NCBI RefSeq assembly: GCF_013184545.1
Contig: NZ_JAAOJA010000009.1
Span: forward strand, 186,001 to 250,000
Length of the DNA stretch: 64,000 nucleotides
Source of the DNA: Pseudomonas tumuqii
GTDB taxonomy: Bacteria; Pseudomonadota; Gammaproteobacteria; Pseudomonadales; Pseudomonadaceae
Direction of reading: 5' to 3'
Of this stretch, positions 24,884 to 34,479 are shown piece after piece. The position numbers were made by a program, and so were the translations under genes. The notes beneath the pieces are model-generated. The model saw only the letters and a list, made by a program, of their open reading frames with translations. It did not search any database and was not told the DNA's origin. Numbering within the stretch: the stretch's first letter is position 1; each line of letters opens with the position of its first letter.

Positions 24884-24962
24884 GTAGGAGCGGCGGGGAC
24901 GCCTAGTTCATGCCCGCGAAAGCCTTTCGAGCAAAAGCTTCGCGGGCATGGCCCGCTCCTAC
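24884..24962. repeat. REP-type palindrome between cueR and copA
   Basis: The right end is GCGGGCATGGCCCGCTCCTAC; the left arm begins GTAGGAGCGG and is partly degenerate. It belongs to the same family as 53363-53418 and the half-copies near 49222, 52285 and 55159. Confidence 0.75.
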
Positions 24963-24977
24963 GAATTTCATGCGGGG

Positions 24978-27365
24978 TCAGTGGCGATCCTTGGGTTTCC
25001 AGGTCTTCAGCAGCAGGGCGTTGCTCACCACGCTGAGGCTGGACAGGGCCATGGCGGCGCCGGCGAGCATCGGGTTGAGCAGGCCGGCCGCGGCCAGGGG
25101 GATGCCGACCAGGTTGTAGACGAAGGCCCAGAACAGGTTCTGTCGAATCTTGTTGTAGGTGCGCCGGCTGATGTCCAGCGCCGCCGGCACCAGGCGCGGG
25201 TCGCCGCGCATCAGGGTGATGCCGGCGGCATGCATGGCCACATCGGTGCCGCTGCCCATGGCGATGCCGACATCCGCGGCCGCCAGCGCCGGGGCGTCGT
25301 TGATGCCGTCGCCGACCATCGCCACCACCCCGGTCTTCCTCAGCTCGCCGATGATCGCCGCCTTGTCTGCCGGCAATACCTCGGCGTGTATGGCGTCGAT
25401 GCCCAGGGCGCTGGCCACCGCATTGACGCTGCCGCGGTTGTCGCCGCTGATCAGGTGGCTGTCGATGCCTTGCGCCTTGAGCTGGGCGATGGCCTCGGCG
25501 GCGCCGGGTTTGAGGGTGTCGCCGAAGGCGAACAGCCCCAGCACCTGCGGCGTCGGCGCCTGTTCGATCAGCCAGGACAGGGTGCGGCCCTCGGCTTCCC
25601 AGGCCAGGGCCTCGGCGGCCAGGCTCGGGTTGTGCAGCCAGCGCTCCTCGAGCAGGCGTTTGTTGCCCAGGGCCAGTTGCCGTTCGCCGATCTGCCCGGC
25701 AATCCCGCGCCCGGCCAGGGCCTGGCTGTCGACCACCTCGGCCAGCGGCAACTGGCGGGCCGTGCATTCGTTCAGCACCGCCTTGGCCAGCGGGTGTTCG
25801 CTGCCGCGCTGCAGGGCGCCGGCCAGTTGCAGCAGGGTCGCGGTGTCGCCGTCGAGTGCCGTCATGTGGGCGATCCGCGGCGTGCCGGAGGTCAGGGTGC
25901 CGGTCTTGTCGAACGCCACGGCCGTGACCCCATGGGCGACTTCCAGGGCTTCGGCGTCCTTGATCAGAATGCCGTGGCGCGCGGCCACCCCGGTACCGGC
26001 CATGATCGCCGTCGGCGTGGCCAGGCCGAGGGCGCAGGGGCAGGCGATCACCAGCACCGCCACGGCATTCAGCAGCGCGGTTTGCAGCGTGGCGCCGAAC
26101 AGCAGCCAGCCGAGCAGGGTGGCCAGGGCGAGCAGCAGCACGGTCGGCACGAAGACCTGGCTGACCTTGTCCACCAGCTTCTGGATCGGCGCCTTGGCGG
26201 CCTGGGCGTCCTCGACCAGGCGGATGATCGTGGCCAGCACGGTTTCCGCCCCCAGGGCGGTGGTCTCGATCAGCAGGCGGCCTTCGCCGTTGATCGCCCC
26301 GGCGGTGACCTTGTCGCCGGGCTGCTTGGGTTGCGGCAGGCTCTCGCCGCTGATCAGGGCTTCGTCGGCGTGACTCTGGCCTTGCAGCACCTGGCCGTCG
26401 ACCGGAAAGCGCTCGCCGGGCTTGACCACCACCTGATCGCCCAGGACCAGGGCGCTCAGTGCCACCCACTGCTCGACGCCATCGCGCAGGCGCAGTGCCT
26501 GCTCCGGGCGCAGGGCCTGCAAGGCGCGGATGGCGCTGGTGGTCTGCCGTTTGGCGCGGCTTTCCAGGTATTTGCCGAGCAGGATCAGGCTGATGATCAC
26601 CGCCGCGGCCTCGAAGTACAGGTGCGGCATCGCGCCGCTCGGGGTGATCGACCATTGATAGAGGCTCAGGCCATAGGCGGCGCTGGTGCCCAGGGCGACC
26701 AGTTGGTCCATGTTGCCGGCTCCGGCGCGCAGGGCCAGCCAGGCGGCGCGGTAGAAGCGCGCGCCGAAGATGAACTGCACCGGCGTGGCCAGGGCGAACT
26801 GCAGCCAGGCCGGCAGCATCCAGTGGGCGCCGAATGGTTGCGCCAGCATCGGGATCAGCAGCGGCGCGGTAAGCAGCAGGGCCAGTGCCAGGGCCCAGCG
26901 TTCGCGGTGCAGGTGACGCTCGGCGGCCGGCTGGACGGGTTTGTCGAGATCCAGCAGGGTGGCCGTGTAGCCGGCTTTGGCAACCGCCTGCAACAGGCTT
27001 TGCGCGTCGAGCCCCGGGGTGACCTGCAGCAGCGCCTGCTCGGTGGCCAGGTTGACGCTGACCGTGAGCACACCCGGCAGTTGCGCCAGGGCACGCTCGA
27101 CGCGGCCGACGCAACTGGCGCAGGTCATGCCGTCGATGGCCAGTTCCAGGCGTTCGCTGGGCACCTGATAGCCGGCGCCGGTGACGGCGGCGAGCAACTG
27201 CTTCAGGCTGTCCGCCGGCGCTTCGATGCGCGCCTGTTCGCTGGCCAGGTTGACCGTGGCGTTGGCGACGTTGGGCACTTTGCGCAGGGCGCGCTCGACC
27301 CGGCCGGCGCAGCTGGCGCAGGTCATGCCGCTGATCGGCAGGTCGAAAGTGGTCAGATCGGACAT
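24978..27365 (-). CDS. copA: Copper-exporting P1B-type ATPase CopA
   Basis: This 795-residue inner-membrane pump moves Cu(I) from cytoplasm to periplasm. It has two N-terminal metal-binding domains, each with GMTCASC (Cys16/Cys19 and Cys82/Cys85), then eight predicted membrane helices with CPC in VIACPCALGLATP near residue 440. The phosphorylation site is DKTGTLT near 485, followed by SEHPLAKAV and GDGINDAP near 688. The length is typical. The ATG at 27365 lies about 30 bases from a CueR-type box. The gene is divergent from copZ, and cueR follows it. Confidence 0.96.
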   Translation of the reverse strand: MSDLTTFDLPISGMTCASCAGRVERALRKVPNVANATVNLASEQARIEAPADSLKQLLAAVTGAGYQVPSERLELAIDGMTCASCVGRVERALAQLPGVLTVSVNLATEQALLQVTPGLDAQSLLQAVAKAGYTATLLDLDKPVQPAAERHLHRERWALALALLLTAPLLIPMLAQPFGAHWMLPAWLQFALATPVQFIFGARFYRAAWLALRAGAGNMDQLVALGTSAAYGLSLYQWSITPSGAMPHLYFEAAAVIISLILLGKYLESRAKRQTTSAIRALQALRPEQALRLRDGVEQWVALSALVLGDQVVVKPGERFPVDGQVLQGQSHADEALISGESLPQPKQPGDKVTAGAINGEGRLLIETTALGAETVLATIIRLVEDAQAAKAPIQKLVDKVSQVFVPTVLLLALATLLGWLLFGATLQTALLNAVAVLVIACPCALGLATPTAIMAGTGVAARHGILIKDAEALEVAHGVTAVAFDKTGTLTSGTPRIAHMTALDGDTATLLQLAGALQRGSEHPLAKAVLNECTARQLPLAEVVDSQALAGRGIAGQIGERQLALGNKRLLEERWLHNPSLAAEALAWEAEGRTLSWLIEQAPTPQVLGLFAFGDTLKPGAAEAIAQLKAQGIDSHLISGDNRGSVNAVASALGIDAIHAEVLPADKAAIIGELRKTGVVAMVGDGINDAPALAAADVGIAMGSGTDVAMHAAGITLMRGDPRLVPAALDISRRTYNKIRQNLFWAFVYNLVGIPLAAAGLLNPMLAGAAMALSSLSVVSNALLLKTWKPKDRH

Positions 27366-27396
27366 GCGGGAGCCTCCGTTGAGTTCCGCTACAGGA

Positions 27397-27424
27397 TCAA
27401 CCTTGACCCATGGGTAAGGTCAAG
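27397..27424 (-). promoter_or_regulatory. CueR box for copA
   Basis: The dyad CCTTGACCCATGGGTAAGG lies at 27401-27419. On the minus strand TTGACC (27423-27418) serves as the -35 element, and the dyad fills the long spacer typical of MerR-family promoters. Confidence 0.75.
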
Positions 27425-27437
27425 CGCTGTTTTATGC

Positions 27438-27464
27438 CTTGACCTTACCCATGGGGCAAGCCTG
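27438..27464 (+). promoter_or_regulatory. CueR box for copZ
   Basis: TTGACC at 27439-27444, a 19-base spacer with the dyad CCTTACCCATGGGGCAAG, then GACACT as the -10 element. The long spacer is the hallmark of CueR-activated promoters. It shares the ACCTTACCCATGGG core with the copA box. Confidence 0.75.
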
Positions 27465-27516
27465 ACACTGTGCGCCTCCCGTAAAAAGGGACAGACATTC
27501 AATCAGGAGGTTGCAG

Positions 27517-27729
27517 ATGCAGACAACAAAGGTTCACACATTCAGGGTCGAAGGCATGACCTGCGAGCATTGCGTCAAAACGATCAGCGAAGCCCTGCTG
27601 GCGCGTGATCCGGCGGCCGATGTGAAGGTGAAGTTGCAAGGTGGCGAAGTGCGGGTGAGCAGCAGCCTGTCGAGCGACGAGCTGATCATCGCGATTGCCG
27701 AGGCGGGCTACGGGGTAGGGCTGGCGTAA
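27517..27729 (+). CDS. copZ: Copper chaperone CopZ-like heavy-metal-associated domain
   Basis: This 70-residue single metal-binding domain carries GMTCEHC (Cys16, Cys19), the Cu(I) site of CopZ/Atx1-like chaperones. It would carry copper in the cytoplasm to CopA or CueR. AGGAGG at 27505-27510 supports ATG 27517 over the TTG at 27511. It is divergent from copA and has its own CueR box. Confidence 0.92.
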   Translation: MQTTKVHTFRVEGMTCEHCVKTISEALLARDPAADVKVKLQGGEVRVSSSLSSDELIIAIAEAGYGVGLA

Positions 27730-27918
27730 GGTTTGATTCGGCCATGGTTGCGCAGCTGTTGACTGCTGTGTGGGCGGGCTGACCCGGCGCGATGTTTTTG
27801 ATTGGGTCCGCTATCGCCCTGCGTAGCGATGAATCTGCGCCCCGGCCTCGGCTGCCGGTGCGCGCGGCGCACCCTACACAGGTGCCTCGGCGTAGCCGGG
27901 TAGGGTGGATGACGCTGC

Positions 27919-28545
27919 CTATGCTTGCTGCCAGTCGCGCACCAGGCCGCGAAAGCAGGCATCGATCATGGGCGCGGTGTCGCTCAGCGGGTCGAACAGC
28001 GTCGGGTCGCGTAGCCAGTCGTGGAGCAGACCGATGATCAGCGCGTGCAGGGTGCGGGCCGCGAGGCGTGGGCTCATGCCCGGTTGCAGGCGCGGCCTGA
28101 CGCCGGGCAGGTCGAACTGCTGTTCGCACAGGGCGATGAACTGCGCGATGAAGGCGGCGTGGCGCAGTTCCGCCTCGCGCAGCTCGTCGGTGAATTCGCA
28201 GCGGCGCAGGAGGATGGTGAAGATGCGCTGCTTCTGCGGGTTGCACGCCAGGTTTTCGATGGCCTCGATACACAGCTCGCGCAGCGCCAGCAAGGGATCG
28301 CGCTCGGCGCAGGCGCTCAGACGCTCGGCCAGTTGCTCGGGTGGCAGGCGTACCTGGCTGAGCAGTTCGTGAAACAGATGGGCCTTATTCTCGAAATGCC
28401 AATACACCGCGCCCCGGGTGACCCCGGCGTGGCGGGCGATATGTTCCAGGCTGGTATGGGCCACGCCTTTTTCCAGAAACAAGGCCTCGGCAGCGACCAG
28501 GATGGCGCAGCGGGTTTGTTCGGCTTGTTCTTTGGTTCGGCGCAT
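27919..28545 (-). CDS. TetR/AcrR-family repressor of the RND pump (TtgR/AcrR-like)
   Basis: This 208-residue TetR-family protein begins MRRTKEQAEQTRCAIL and has the helix-turn-helix SLEHIARHAGVTRGAVYWHFENKAHLF (residues 31-57), close to the TtgR/AcrR group. The C-terminal domain is the drug-binding type. It lies opposite the RND adaptor gene, with an operator-like dyad between, so it most likely represses the pump until a ligand binds. ATG 28545 is preferred over a start 21 codons upstream, which would cross the promoter. It is convergent with copZ. Confidence 0.87.
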   Translation of the reverse strand: MRRTKEQAEQTRCAILVAAEALFLEKGVAHTSLEHIARHAGVTRGAVYWHFENKAHLFHELLSQVRLPPEQLAERLSACAERDPLLALRELCIEAIENLACNPQKQRIFTILLRRCEFTDELREAELRHAAFIAQFIALCEQQFDLPGVRPRLQPGMSPRLAARTLHALIIGLLHDWLRDPTLFDPLSDTAPMIDACFRGLVRDWQQA

Positions 28546-28615
28546 GGCAGTAGGGTGATTTCTGGCTAGGCTCTGGTTTGGGGAACAGAGTGTAATGATT
28601 TTAAGCACGATGTTC

Positions 28616-28643
28616 TATTTACAGACAGTGGTGTATGTAACTA
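28616..28643. promoter_or_regulatory. TtgR-like operator between tetR and RND genes
   Basis: TATTTACA at 28616 and TGTAACTA ending at 28643 form a loose dyad (TTACA...TGTAA). From memory it resembles the TtgR operator of the Pseudomonas ttgABC pump in half-site and spacing. It lies about 50 bases upstream of the adaptor gene. Confidence 0.5.
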
Positions 28644-28691
28644 GCATCATCGCCTCAGTGCTGCGCGCATCCCGTTGTTCCGGAGAACCCT

Positions 28692-29840
28692 ATGTTTTTT
28701 GCCCGTCACCTCCCTCTCGTCCTGGGGATTCTGGCCTATGGCGCCCTGACGCCTGTACTCCAGGCCGCCGACGCGCCGCCTGCGCCTGAAGTGCTGGTGG
28801 AGACCGCCCGCGCCGTGCCGCTGCCGCTGGTATTCGAGTACTCCGGACGCACCGCGGGTTTTCGCGAGGTGCAGGTGCGTGCCCAGGTCAGTGGCATCCT
28901 GCAGGAGCGTACCTACCTGGAAGGCAGCCGGGTCAGCAAAGGCCAGGTGATGTTCCGCATCGACTCGCGCACCTATCAGGCCGCCCTGGCCCGCGCCAAG
29001 GGCGCGCTGGCCCAGGAGCAGGCGCGCTACCGGCAGACCGAGCGCGACCTCAAACGCATCCGCGAGCTGCAGAAGAAGGGCTTCGCCAGCGAGAGCGAGC
29101 TGGATAACGCGATCTCCAATTTCGAGCAGAGCAAGGCCAATATCCAGGCCGCCGAGGCCGACGTGCAGTCCAGGCAGATCGACCTCGACTACTGCACGGT
29201 GACGGCGCCGATTTCCGGCATGACCAGCAAGGAAACCGTCTCCGAAGGCAGCCTGATGGTGGCCGGCGACCCGAATGCCAGCCTGCTGACCAATATCACC
29301 CAGCTCGATCCGATCTACGTCAACTTCGCCTACCCGGACAGCGAGGCCGAGCGCCTGCGCCAGGGCGTGCAGGCTGGCCGCATGCTGCTGCCGGAAGGCG
29401 GCAAGCTGAATGTCGAGGTCAAGTTCGGCAACGGCGACAGTTACCCCTTGGCGGGCGACGTGGATTTCACCGACAGCCTGATCGACCGCGGTACCGGCAC
29501 CATCAGTGCCCGCGCCGTGGTGCCCAACCCCGAGCAGGAACTGTTGCCCGGGCAGTTCGTGCGGGTGCTGGTCAAGGGCATCAGCCTGCCCAACGCCATT
29601 ACCGTGCCTGAGCGCGCGGTGGCCCAGGGGCCGCGCGGCACCTTCGTCTATGTGGTGGACGACGCAGGCATCGCGCGCATGCGCCAGGTCAGCACCGGGC
29701 ACACGGCGCAGGGTCGCTGGGTGGTCGAGTCGGGCATCAGTGTCGGTGACCGGGTGATCGTCGAAGGGCTGCCCAAGGTACGCCCGGATACCCCGGTGAA
29801 AGTGGCTGAAGCGCCCGTCCAACCCGCCAAGCAGTCCTAA
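28692..29840 (+). CDS. RND efflux periplasmic adaptor subunit (MexA/AcrA family)
   Basis: This 382-residue membrane-fusion protein has the biotinyl-lipoyl-like halves (VQVRAQVSGILQERTYLEGSRV and IDLDYCTVTAPISGM) flanking a helical hairpin of about residues 95-165, then beta-barrel and membrane-proximal domains. It links the RND pump to an outer-membrane channel. The signal peptide ends LTPVLQAADA with no lipobox cysteine, so unlike MexA it is probably released by signal peptidase I and is not lipid-anchored. It is 12 bases from the pump gene. No outer-membrane factor gene follows. Confidence 0.92.
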   Translation: MFFARHLPLVLGILAYGALTPVLQAADAPPAPEVLVETARAVPLPLVFEYSGRTAGFREVQVRAQVSGILQERTYLEGSRVSKGQVMFRIDSRTYQAALARAKGALAQEQARYRQTERDLKRIRELQKKGFASESELDNAISNFEQSKANIQAAEADVQSRQIDLDYCTVTAPISGMTSKETVSEGSLMVAGDPNASLLTNITQLDPIYVNFAYPDSEAERLRQGVQAGRMLLPEGGKLNVEVKFGNGDSYPLAGDVDFTDSLIDRGTGTISARAVVPNPEQELLPGQFVRVLVKGISLPNAITVPERAVAQGPRGTFVYVVDDAGIARMRQVSTGHTAQGRWVVESGISVGDRVIVEGLPKVRPDTPVKVAEAPVQPAKQS

Positions 29841-29852
29841 GGAGCGTCGCCG

Positions 29853-32800
29853 GTGATCTCACGCTTCTTTATCGACCGCCCGGTGTTCGCCGCGGTCATC
29901 TCCATCGTCATCATTCTCGCCGGCCTGATGGCCATGGGGGCGTTGCCGATTGCCCAGTACCCGCAGATCCTGCCGCCGCAGGTATCGGTCAGCGCCACTT
30001 ACTCCGGTGCCAGTGCCCAGGTCATCGCCGAAACCGTGGCGGCGCCGCTGGAACAGTCGATCAACGGCGTCGAGGGGATGATCTACCAGCAGTCCAACTC
30101 CGGCGGCAACGCCATGAGTCTGTCGATCTACTTCCAGGTCGGCACCGACCCGGACCAGGCCACCATCGACGTCAACAACCGGGTCCAGGCCGCCCTGGCC
30201 AAGTTGCCGGAAGAGGTGCGCCGGCAGGGGGTGAGGGTGGAGAAGAAATCCTCCGACATCCTCCAGGTGGTCACGTTGTTTTCCCCGGACGGCTCGCGCG
30301 ACCCGGTGTACATCAGCAACTACGCGCTGATCAACGTGATCGACGAACTCAAGCGCCTGCCCGGCGTCGGCGATGCCCGCCAGTTCGGCTCGAAAGACTA
30401 TTCCATGCGCATCTGGCTGCGCCCGGACAAGCTGGCGCAGTACAACCTGACGCCCACCGACGTGGTCAGCGCGATCCGCGAGCAGAACTCGCAGTTCGCC
30501 GCCGGCAGCTTCGGCCAGCAACCGCTGGAGCAGGAACAGGACTTCACCTACACGGTGACCACCCAGGGCCGTTTCACCGATCCCGCGGAGTTCGAGAACG
30601 TCATTCTGCGCACCGACGCGACCGGCGCCAGCCTGTTGCTCAAGGATGTCGCGCGGATCGAACTGGGCGCCCAGGACTACTCGCTGATGACCTCGCTCAA
30701 CGGTCAGCAGAATGCCGCCTTCGGCATCTACCTGCAGCCGGGGGCCAATGCCCTGGACACCGCCGATGCCGTGAGCAGTACCCTGGCGCGCCTGTCGCAG
30801 CGCTTTCCCGAGGGCATCACCTACAAGATTCCCTACGACACCACCAAGTTCGTCCGGGTGTCGATCGAGGAGGTGATCCACACCTTCTTCGAGGCCCTGG
30901 TGCTGGTGGTGCTGGTGGTCTTTATCTTCCTGCAGAACTGGCGGGCCACGCTGATTCCGCTGCTGGCGATTCCGGTGTCGTTGATCGGCACCTTCGCCGG
31001 CATGTACCTGCTCGGTTTCTCGATCAATCTGCTGACCCTGTTCGGCATGGTGCTGGCGATCGGCATCGTGGTCGACGACGCCATCGTGGTGATCGAGAAC
31101 GTCGAACGGGTGATGAACAGCGACAAGATCGGCCCGCGCGAGGCGACCATCAAGGCCATGCAAGAGGTCACCGGGCCGATCGTCGCCATCGTCCTAGTGC
31201 TCTGCGCGGTGTTCGTGCCGGTGGGCTTCCTCGGCGGCCTGGCCGGGGAGATGTACAAACAGTTCGCCATCACCATCGCCGTGTCGGTGGTGATCTCCGG
31301 CATAGTCGCGTTGACCCTGAGCCCGGCGCTGTGCGCCCTGTTGCTCAAGCCCGGCCATCAGCAGCCGGCCGCGCCGTTTCGCTGGTTCAACCGCCTGTTC
31401 GAGCGCCTGACCGACGGCTACACCAGCGGCGTGCGCTTCTTCCTCAAGCGTTCGGCGGTGGGCCTGCTGCTGTTCGGCCTGATGATCGCGCTGATGGCCG
31501 TGCTGTTCGGCCGGGTGCCCAGCTCCCTGGTGCCCAACGAAGACCAGGGTTATGTGATCAATGCCTACTTCCTGCCGCCGGCCGCCTCGCTGACCCGTAC
31601 CGAGAAGCTCACCAGCGAGGTGACCCGGCAGTTGATGGCGCACCCGGCGGTGGACAATGTGGTGACCTTCGCCGGTTTCGACGTGCTGACCTTCGGCACC
31701 CGCAGCAATGCCGGGGTGTCCTTCGTGCCGCTGAAAGACTGGAGCGAACGGACCACGCCGGAGCTGGATGCGCGCAACCTGACCCGCGAATTCATGGCCA
31801 TGGGCGCGCAGCAGAAGGACGGCGTGGTGATGACCTTCAACCCGCCACCGATCACCGGCATGAGTACCACCGGCGGCTTCGAGGGCTATATCCAGGATCG
31901 CAGTGGCGGCGGCACCCAGGAATTGGCGGCCAAGGTCGCGGCCTTTATCGAGGCCGCGGGCAAGCGCCCGGAACTGGCCGGGGTGCAGAGCACCTTCAGC
32001 GCCAACGTGCCGCAGTACTACATCGACCTCGACCGCACCAAGGCCCGCGCCCTCGGCGTGTCGGTCAGCGATGTGTTCACCGCCATGCAGGCGACCTTCG
32101 GCAGCTATTACGTCAACGACTTCAGCCTGTACGGGCGGACCTTCCAGGTCAGCCTGCAATCGGAGTCGGAGTTCCGCCGCAAGCCGGAAGACCTGTCCCA
32201 GGTCTATGTGCGTTCGATCGGCGGCGAACTGGTGTCGCTGTCCAGCCTGGTCACGGTCAAACGCATCCTCGGCCCGGACAGCTATGCGCGCTTCAACGTC
32301 TATCCGGCGGCGAAGATCCTCGGCGGCCCGGCGCCTGGCTACAGTTCCGGGCAAGCCCTGGCGGCGGTGCAGGAGGTGGCCGACGAGATCCTCGGCACTG
32401 ACTACAGCATCGGCTGGACCGGCTCCGCGTTCCAGGAAATGGCCACCCAGGGCTCCGGCGGCACGGCCTTCATCTTCGGCCTGATCATGGTGTTCCTGAT
32501 TCTCGCCGCCCAGTACGAGCGCTGGACCCTGCCGCTGGCGGTGGTCACCGCGGTGCCCTTCGCGGTGTTCGGCGCGATTCTCGCGGTGTGGTTGCGCGGC
32601 ATCGAGAACGACGTGTACTTCCAGGTCGGCCTTATCACCCTGATCGGCCTGGCGGCGAAGAACGCCATCCTCATCGTCGAGTTCGCCGTACTCTGCCGGG
32701 CGCAGGGCATGAGCATCTTCGACTCGGCACTGGAGGCCTCGCGCCTGCGTTTTCGGCCGATCATCATGACCTCGCTGGCCTTCATCCTCGGCGTGGTGCC

Positions 32801-32981
32801 GCTGGCCATCAGCAGCGGCGCCGGTTCGGCCAGCCGCCACTCGATCGGCACCGGGGTGATCGGCGGCATGCTCGCGGCGACCGTGCTGGCGATCTTCCTG
32901 ATCCCGATGTTCTACCTGCTGGTGGAGTCGTGGGCGGAAAAGCTCGCGAAGGGACGCAAGAAGGTCGCCGCCCCGGTTTGA
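29853..32981 (+). CDS. RND efflux permease, HAE1 family (MexB/AcrB-like)
   Basis: This 1042-residue inner-membrane drug/proton antiporter has the standard length and twelve helices. The N-terminus is MISRFFIDRPVFAAVISIVI, and the proton-relay Asp pair is in GIVVDDAIVVIENVERV near residues 407-408. Two large periplasmic loops carry the drug-binding porter domains. GTG 29853 is the start, with GGAG upstream. It is in an operon with the adaptor and is followed by a repeat, not a TolC-type gene, so the complex must borrow an outer-membrane channel encoded elsewhere. Confidence 0.94.
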   Translation: MISRFFIDRPVFAAVISIVIILAGLMAMGALPIAQYPQILPPQVSVSATYSGASAQVIAETVAAPLEQSINGVEGMIYQQSNSGGNAMSLSIYFQVGTDPDQATIDVNNRVQAALAKLPEEVRRQGVRVEKKSSDILQVVTLFSPDGSRDPVYISNYALINVIDELKRLPGVGDARQFGSKDYSMRIWLRPDKLAQYNLTPTDVVSAIREQNSQFAAGSFGQQPLEQEQDFTYTVTTQGRFTDPAEFENVILRTDATGASLLLKDVARIELGAQDYSLMTSLNGQQNAAFGIYLQPGANALDTADAVSSTLARLSQRFPEGITYKIPYDTTKFVRVSIEEVIHTFFEALVLVVLVVFIFLQNWRATLIPLLAIPVSLIGTFAGMYLLGFSINLLTLFGMVLAIGIVVDDAIVVIENVERVMNSDKIGPREATIKAMQEVTGPIVAIVLVLCAVFVPVGFLGGLAGEMYKQFAITIAVSVVISGIVALTLSPALCALLLKPGHQQPAAPFRWFNRLFERLTDGYTSGVRFFLKRSAVGLLLFGLMIALMAVLFGRVPSSLVPNEDQGYVINAYFLPPAASLTRTEKLTSEVTRQLMAHPAVDNVVTFAGFDVLTFGTRSNAGVSFVPLKDWSERTTPELDARNLTREFMAMGAQQKDGVVMTFNPPPITGMSTTGGFEGYIQDRSGGGTQELAAKVAAFIEAAGKRPELAGVQSTFSANVPQYYIDLDRTKARALGVSVSDVFTAMQATFGSYYVNDFSLYGRTFQVSLQSESEFRRKPEDLSQVYVRSIGGELVSLSSLVTVKRILGPDSYARFNVYPAAKILGGPAPGYSSGQALAAVQEVADEILGTDYSIGWTGSAFQEMATQGSGGTAFIFGLIMVFLILAAQYERWTLPLAVVTAVPFAVFGAILAVWLRGIENDVYFQVGLITLIGLAAKNAILIVEFAVLCRAQGMSIFDSALEASRLRFRPIIMTSLAFILGVVPLAISSGAGSASRHSIGTGVIGGMLAATVLAIFLIPMFYLLVESWAEKLAKGRKKVAAPV

Positions 32982-33001
32982 TTCCGGGGCCGTGCAGACC
33001 T

Positions 33002-33066
33002 TAGCCCGGATGCAATCCGGGAGCGGTTTGGCAGGCGCCGGATGTCCCCGGATTGCATCCGGGCTA
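33002..33066. repeat. Inverted repeat TAGCCCGGATGCAATCCGGG
   Basis: Two 20-base arms (33002-33021 and 33047-33066) are perfect inverted copies. It follows the RND gene closely and could end its transcript. Partial relatives are near 24421 and 41234. Confidence 0.8.
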
Positions 33067-33103
33067 CAACGGCCCCTACGTGCCCCTACTTATCTGGAAC
33101 CCC

Positions 33104-34294
33104 ATGCCATTACGCCTTCTGCTGATCCTCGGCGCCTTGAGCGCGTTCGGCCCCCTGGCCATCGACTTCTACCTGCCGAGTTTCCCGACCCTGGCGCGGG
33201 TCTTCGCCACCGACGTCGAGCATGTGCAGTTGTCGTTGGCCGCCTATTTCATCGGCCTGGCGCTGGGACAACTGATCTACGGGCCCTTGGCCGATCGTTT
33301 CGGCCGGCGCACGCCGCTGCTCGCCGGGGTGCTGCTGTTCAGCCTGGCCTCGCTGGTCTGTGCCCTGGCGCCGAGCCTGGAATGGCTGATAGCCGCGCGT
33401 TTTGTCCAGGCCCTCGGTGGCTGCGCCGGCATGGTGGTGACCCGTGCCGTGGTGCGCGACCTGTGCGACCCGATCACCTCGGCCAAGGTGTTCTCCCAGC
33501 TGATGCTGGTCATGGGCCTGGCGCCGATCCTCGCGCCGCTGGCCGGTGGCCTGCTCCTGAGTCTGCTCGGCTGGCAGTCGATCTTCGTCTGCCTGTTCGC
33601 CTTCGGCGTGCTCAGTTGGCTCGGCGTGGCGCTGTGGCTGCCGGAGACCCTGGCGGCCGACTTGCCGAGGGCGCCATTGCGTGGCGCGCTGGGCGAGTAC
33701 CGGCGGCTGCTCGGCGATTTGCCGTTTCTCGGTCATGCGCTGACCGGCGGCCTGGCCATCGCCGGGATGTTTGCCTACATCGCCGGTTCGCCCTTCGTCT
33801 TCATCGACTTGTACGGCATACCGGCCGAGCACTACGGCTGGCTGTTCGGCAGCAATGCCCTGGGTTTCATTCTGGTGGCGCAACTCAATGCCTGGCTGGT
33901 GGCGCGGCATGGGCCGGGCTATTGGCTGCGGCGCACGGTGTGGTTCTACCTGGCCTGCGGCCTGCTGCTACTGGCGGTCGCGACCTCGCGCCCGGCGGCG
34001 TTGTGGCCGCTGCTGATCCCCTTGTTCGGCTGCATCGCCTGCCTCGGCATTCTCCTGCCCAATGCCTCGGCCTGCGCCATGGCCGGGCAGGGCACACATG
34101 CCGGCAGCGCCTCGGCATTGCTCGGCAGCCTGCAGTTCGGCATAGCCGCCAGCGCCGCCGCGCTGGTCGGTGTGCTGCATGACGGCAGTGCCTGGCCGAT
34201 GGCCCTGGTGATCTGCGCTTGCGCGGCGCTGGCCGTGCTCTGCTCGCGCTTCACGCGCTGGGCGGAGCGGCGGGGCGGCCATCCGGGTTGGTGA
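33104..34294 (+). CDS. Bcr/CflA-family multidrug MFS transporter
   Basis: This 396-residue inner-membrane protein has twelve predicted helices. The Bcr/CflA pattern is clear: LGALSAFGPLAIDFYLPSFP in helix 1, IGLALGQLIYGPLADRFGRRTPLL (MFS motif A) after helix 2, and RFVQALGGCAGMVVTRAVVRD in helix 4. Such proteins export drugs, sulphonamides or amino acids. ATG 33104 is chosen because the upstream frame lies in repeat DNA; its ribosome site is weak. It follows the RND operon on the same strand but is separated by the inverted repeat. Confidence 0.9.
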   Translation: MPLRLLLILGALSAFGPLAIDFYLPSFPTLARVFATDVEHVQLSLAAYFIGLALGQLIYGPLADRFGRRTPLLAGVLLFSLASLVCALAPSLEWLIAARFVQALGGCAGMVVTRAVVRDLCDPITSAKVFSQLMLVMGLAPILAPLAGGLLLSLLGWQSIFVCLFAFGVLSWLGVALWLPETLAADLPRAPLRGALGEYRRLLGDLPFLGHALTGGLAIAGMFAYIAGSPFVFIDLYGIPAEHYGWLFGSNALGFILVAQLNAWLVARHGPGYWLRRTVWFYLACGLLLLAVATSRPAALWPLLIPLFGCIACLGILLPNASACAMAGQGTHAGSASALLGSLQFGIAASAAALVGVLHDGSAWPMALVICACAALAVLCSRFTRWAERRGGHPGW

Positions 34295-34479
34295 GCGGCT
34301 GTGAAAAAAACGCCCGCCTGCTGCGGGAGTCTGCAAACACCCTGCGCGCTGGCCCATTACCTCGAGCAACCCACCAGGCAATATCCCTGCGTTGCACCTT
34401 ATCGGCGCGACACAAATCTCGACGGGCTGTCGCTGCGCGCCGAACGGACCGCCGCCCGGACCGCACTAGGTTCTGCGAC

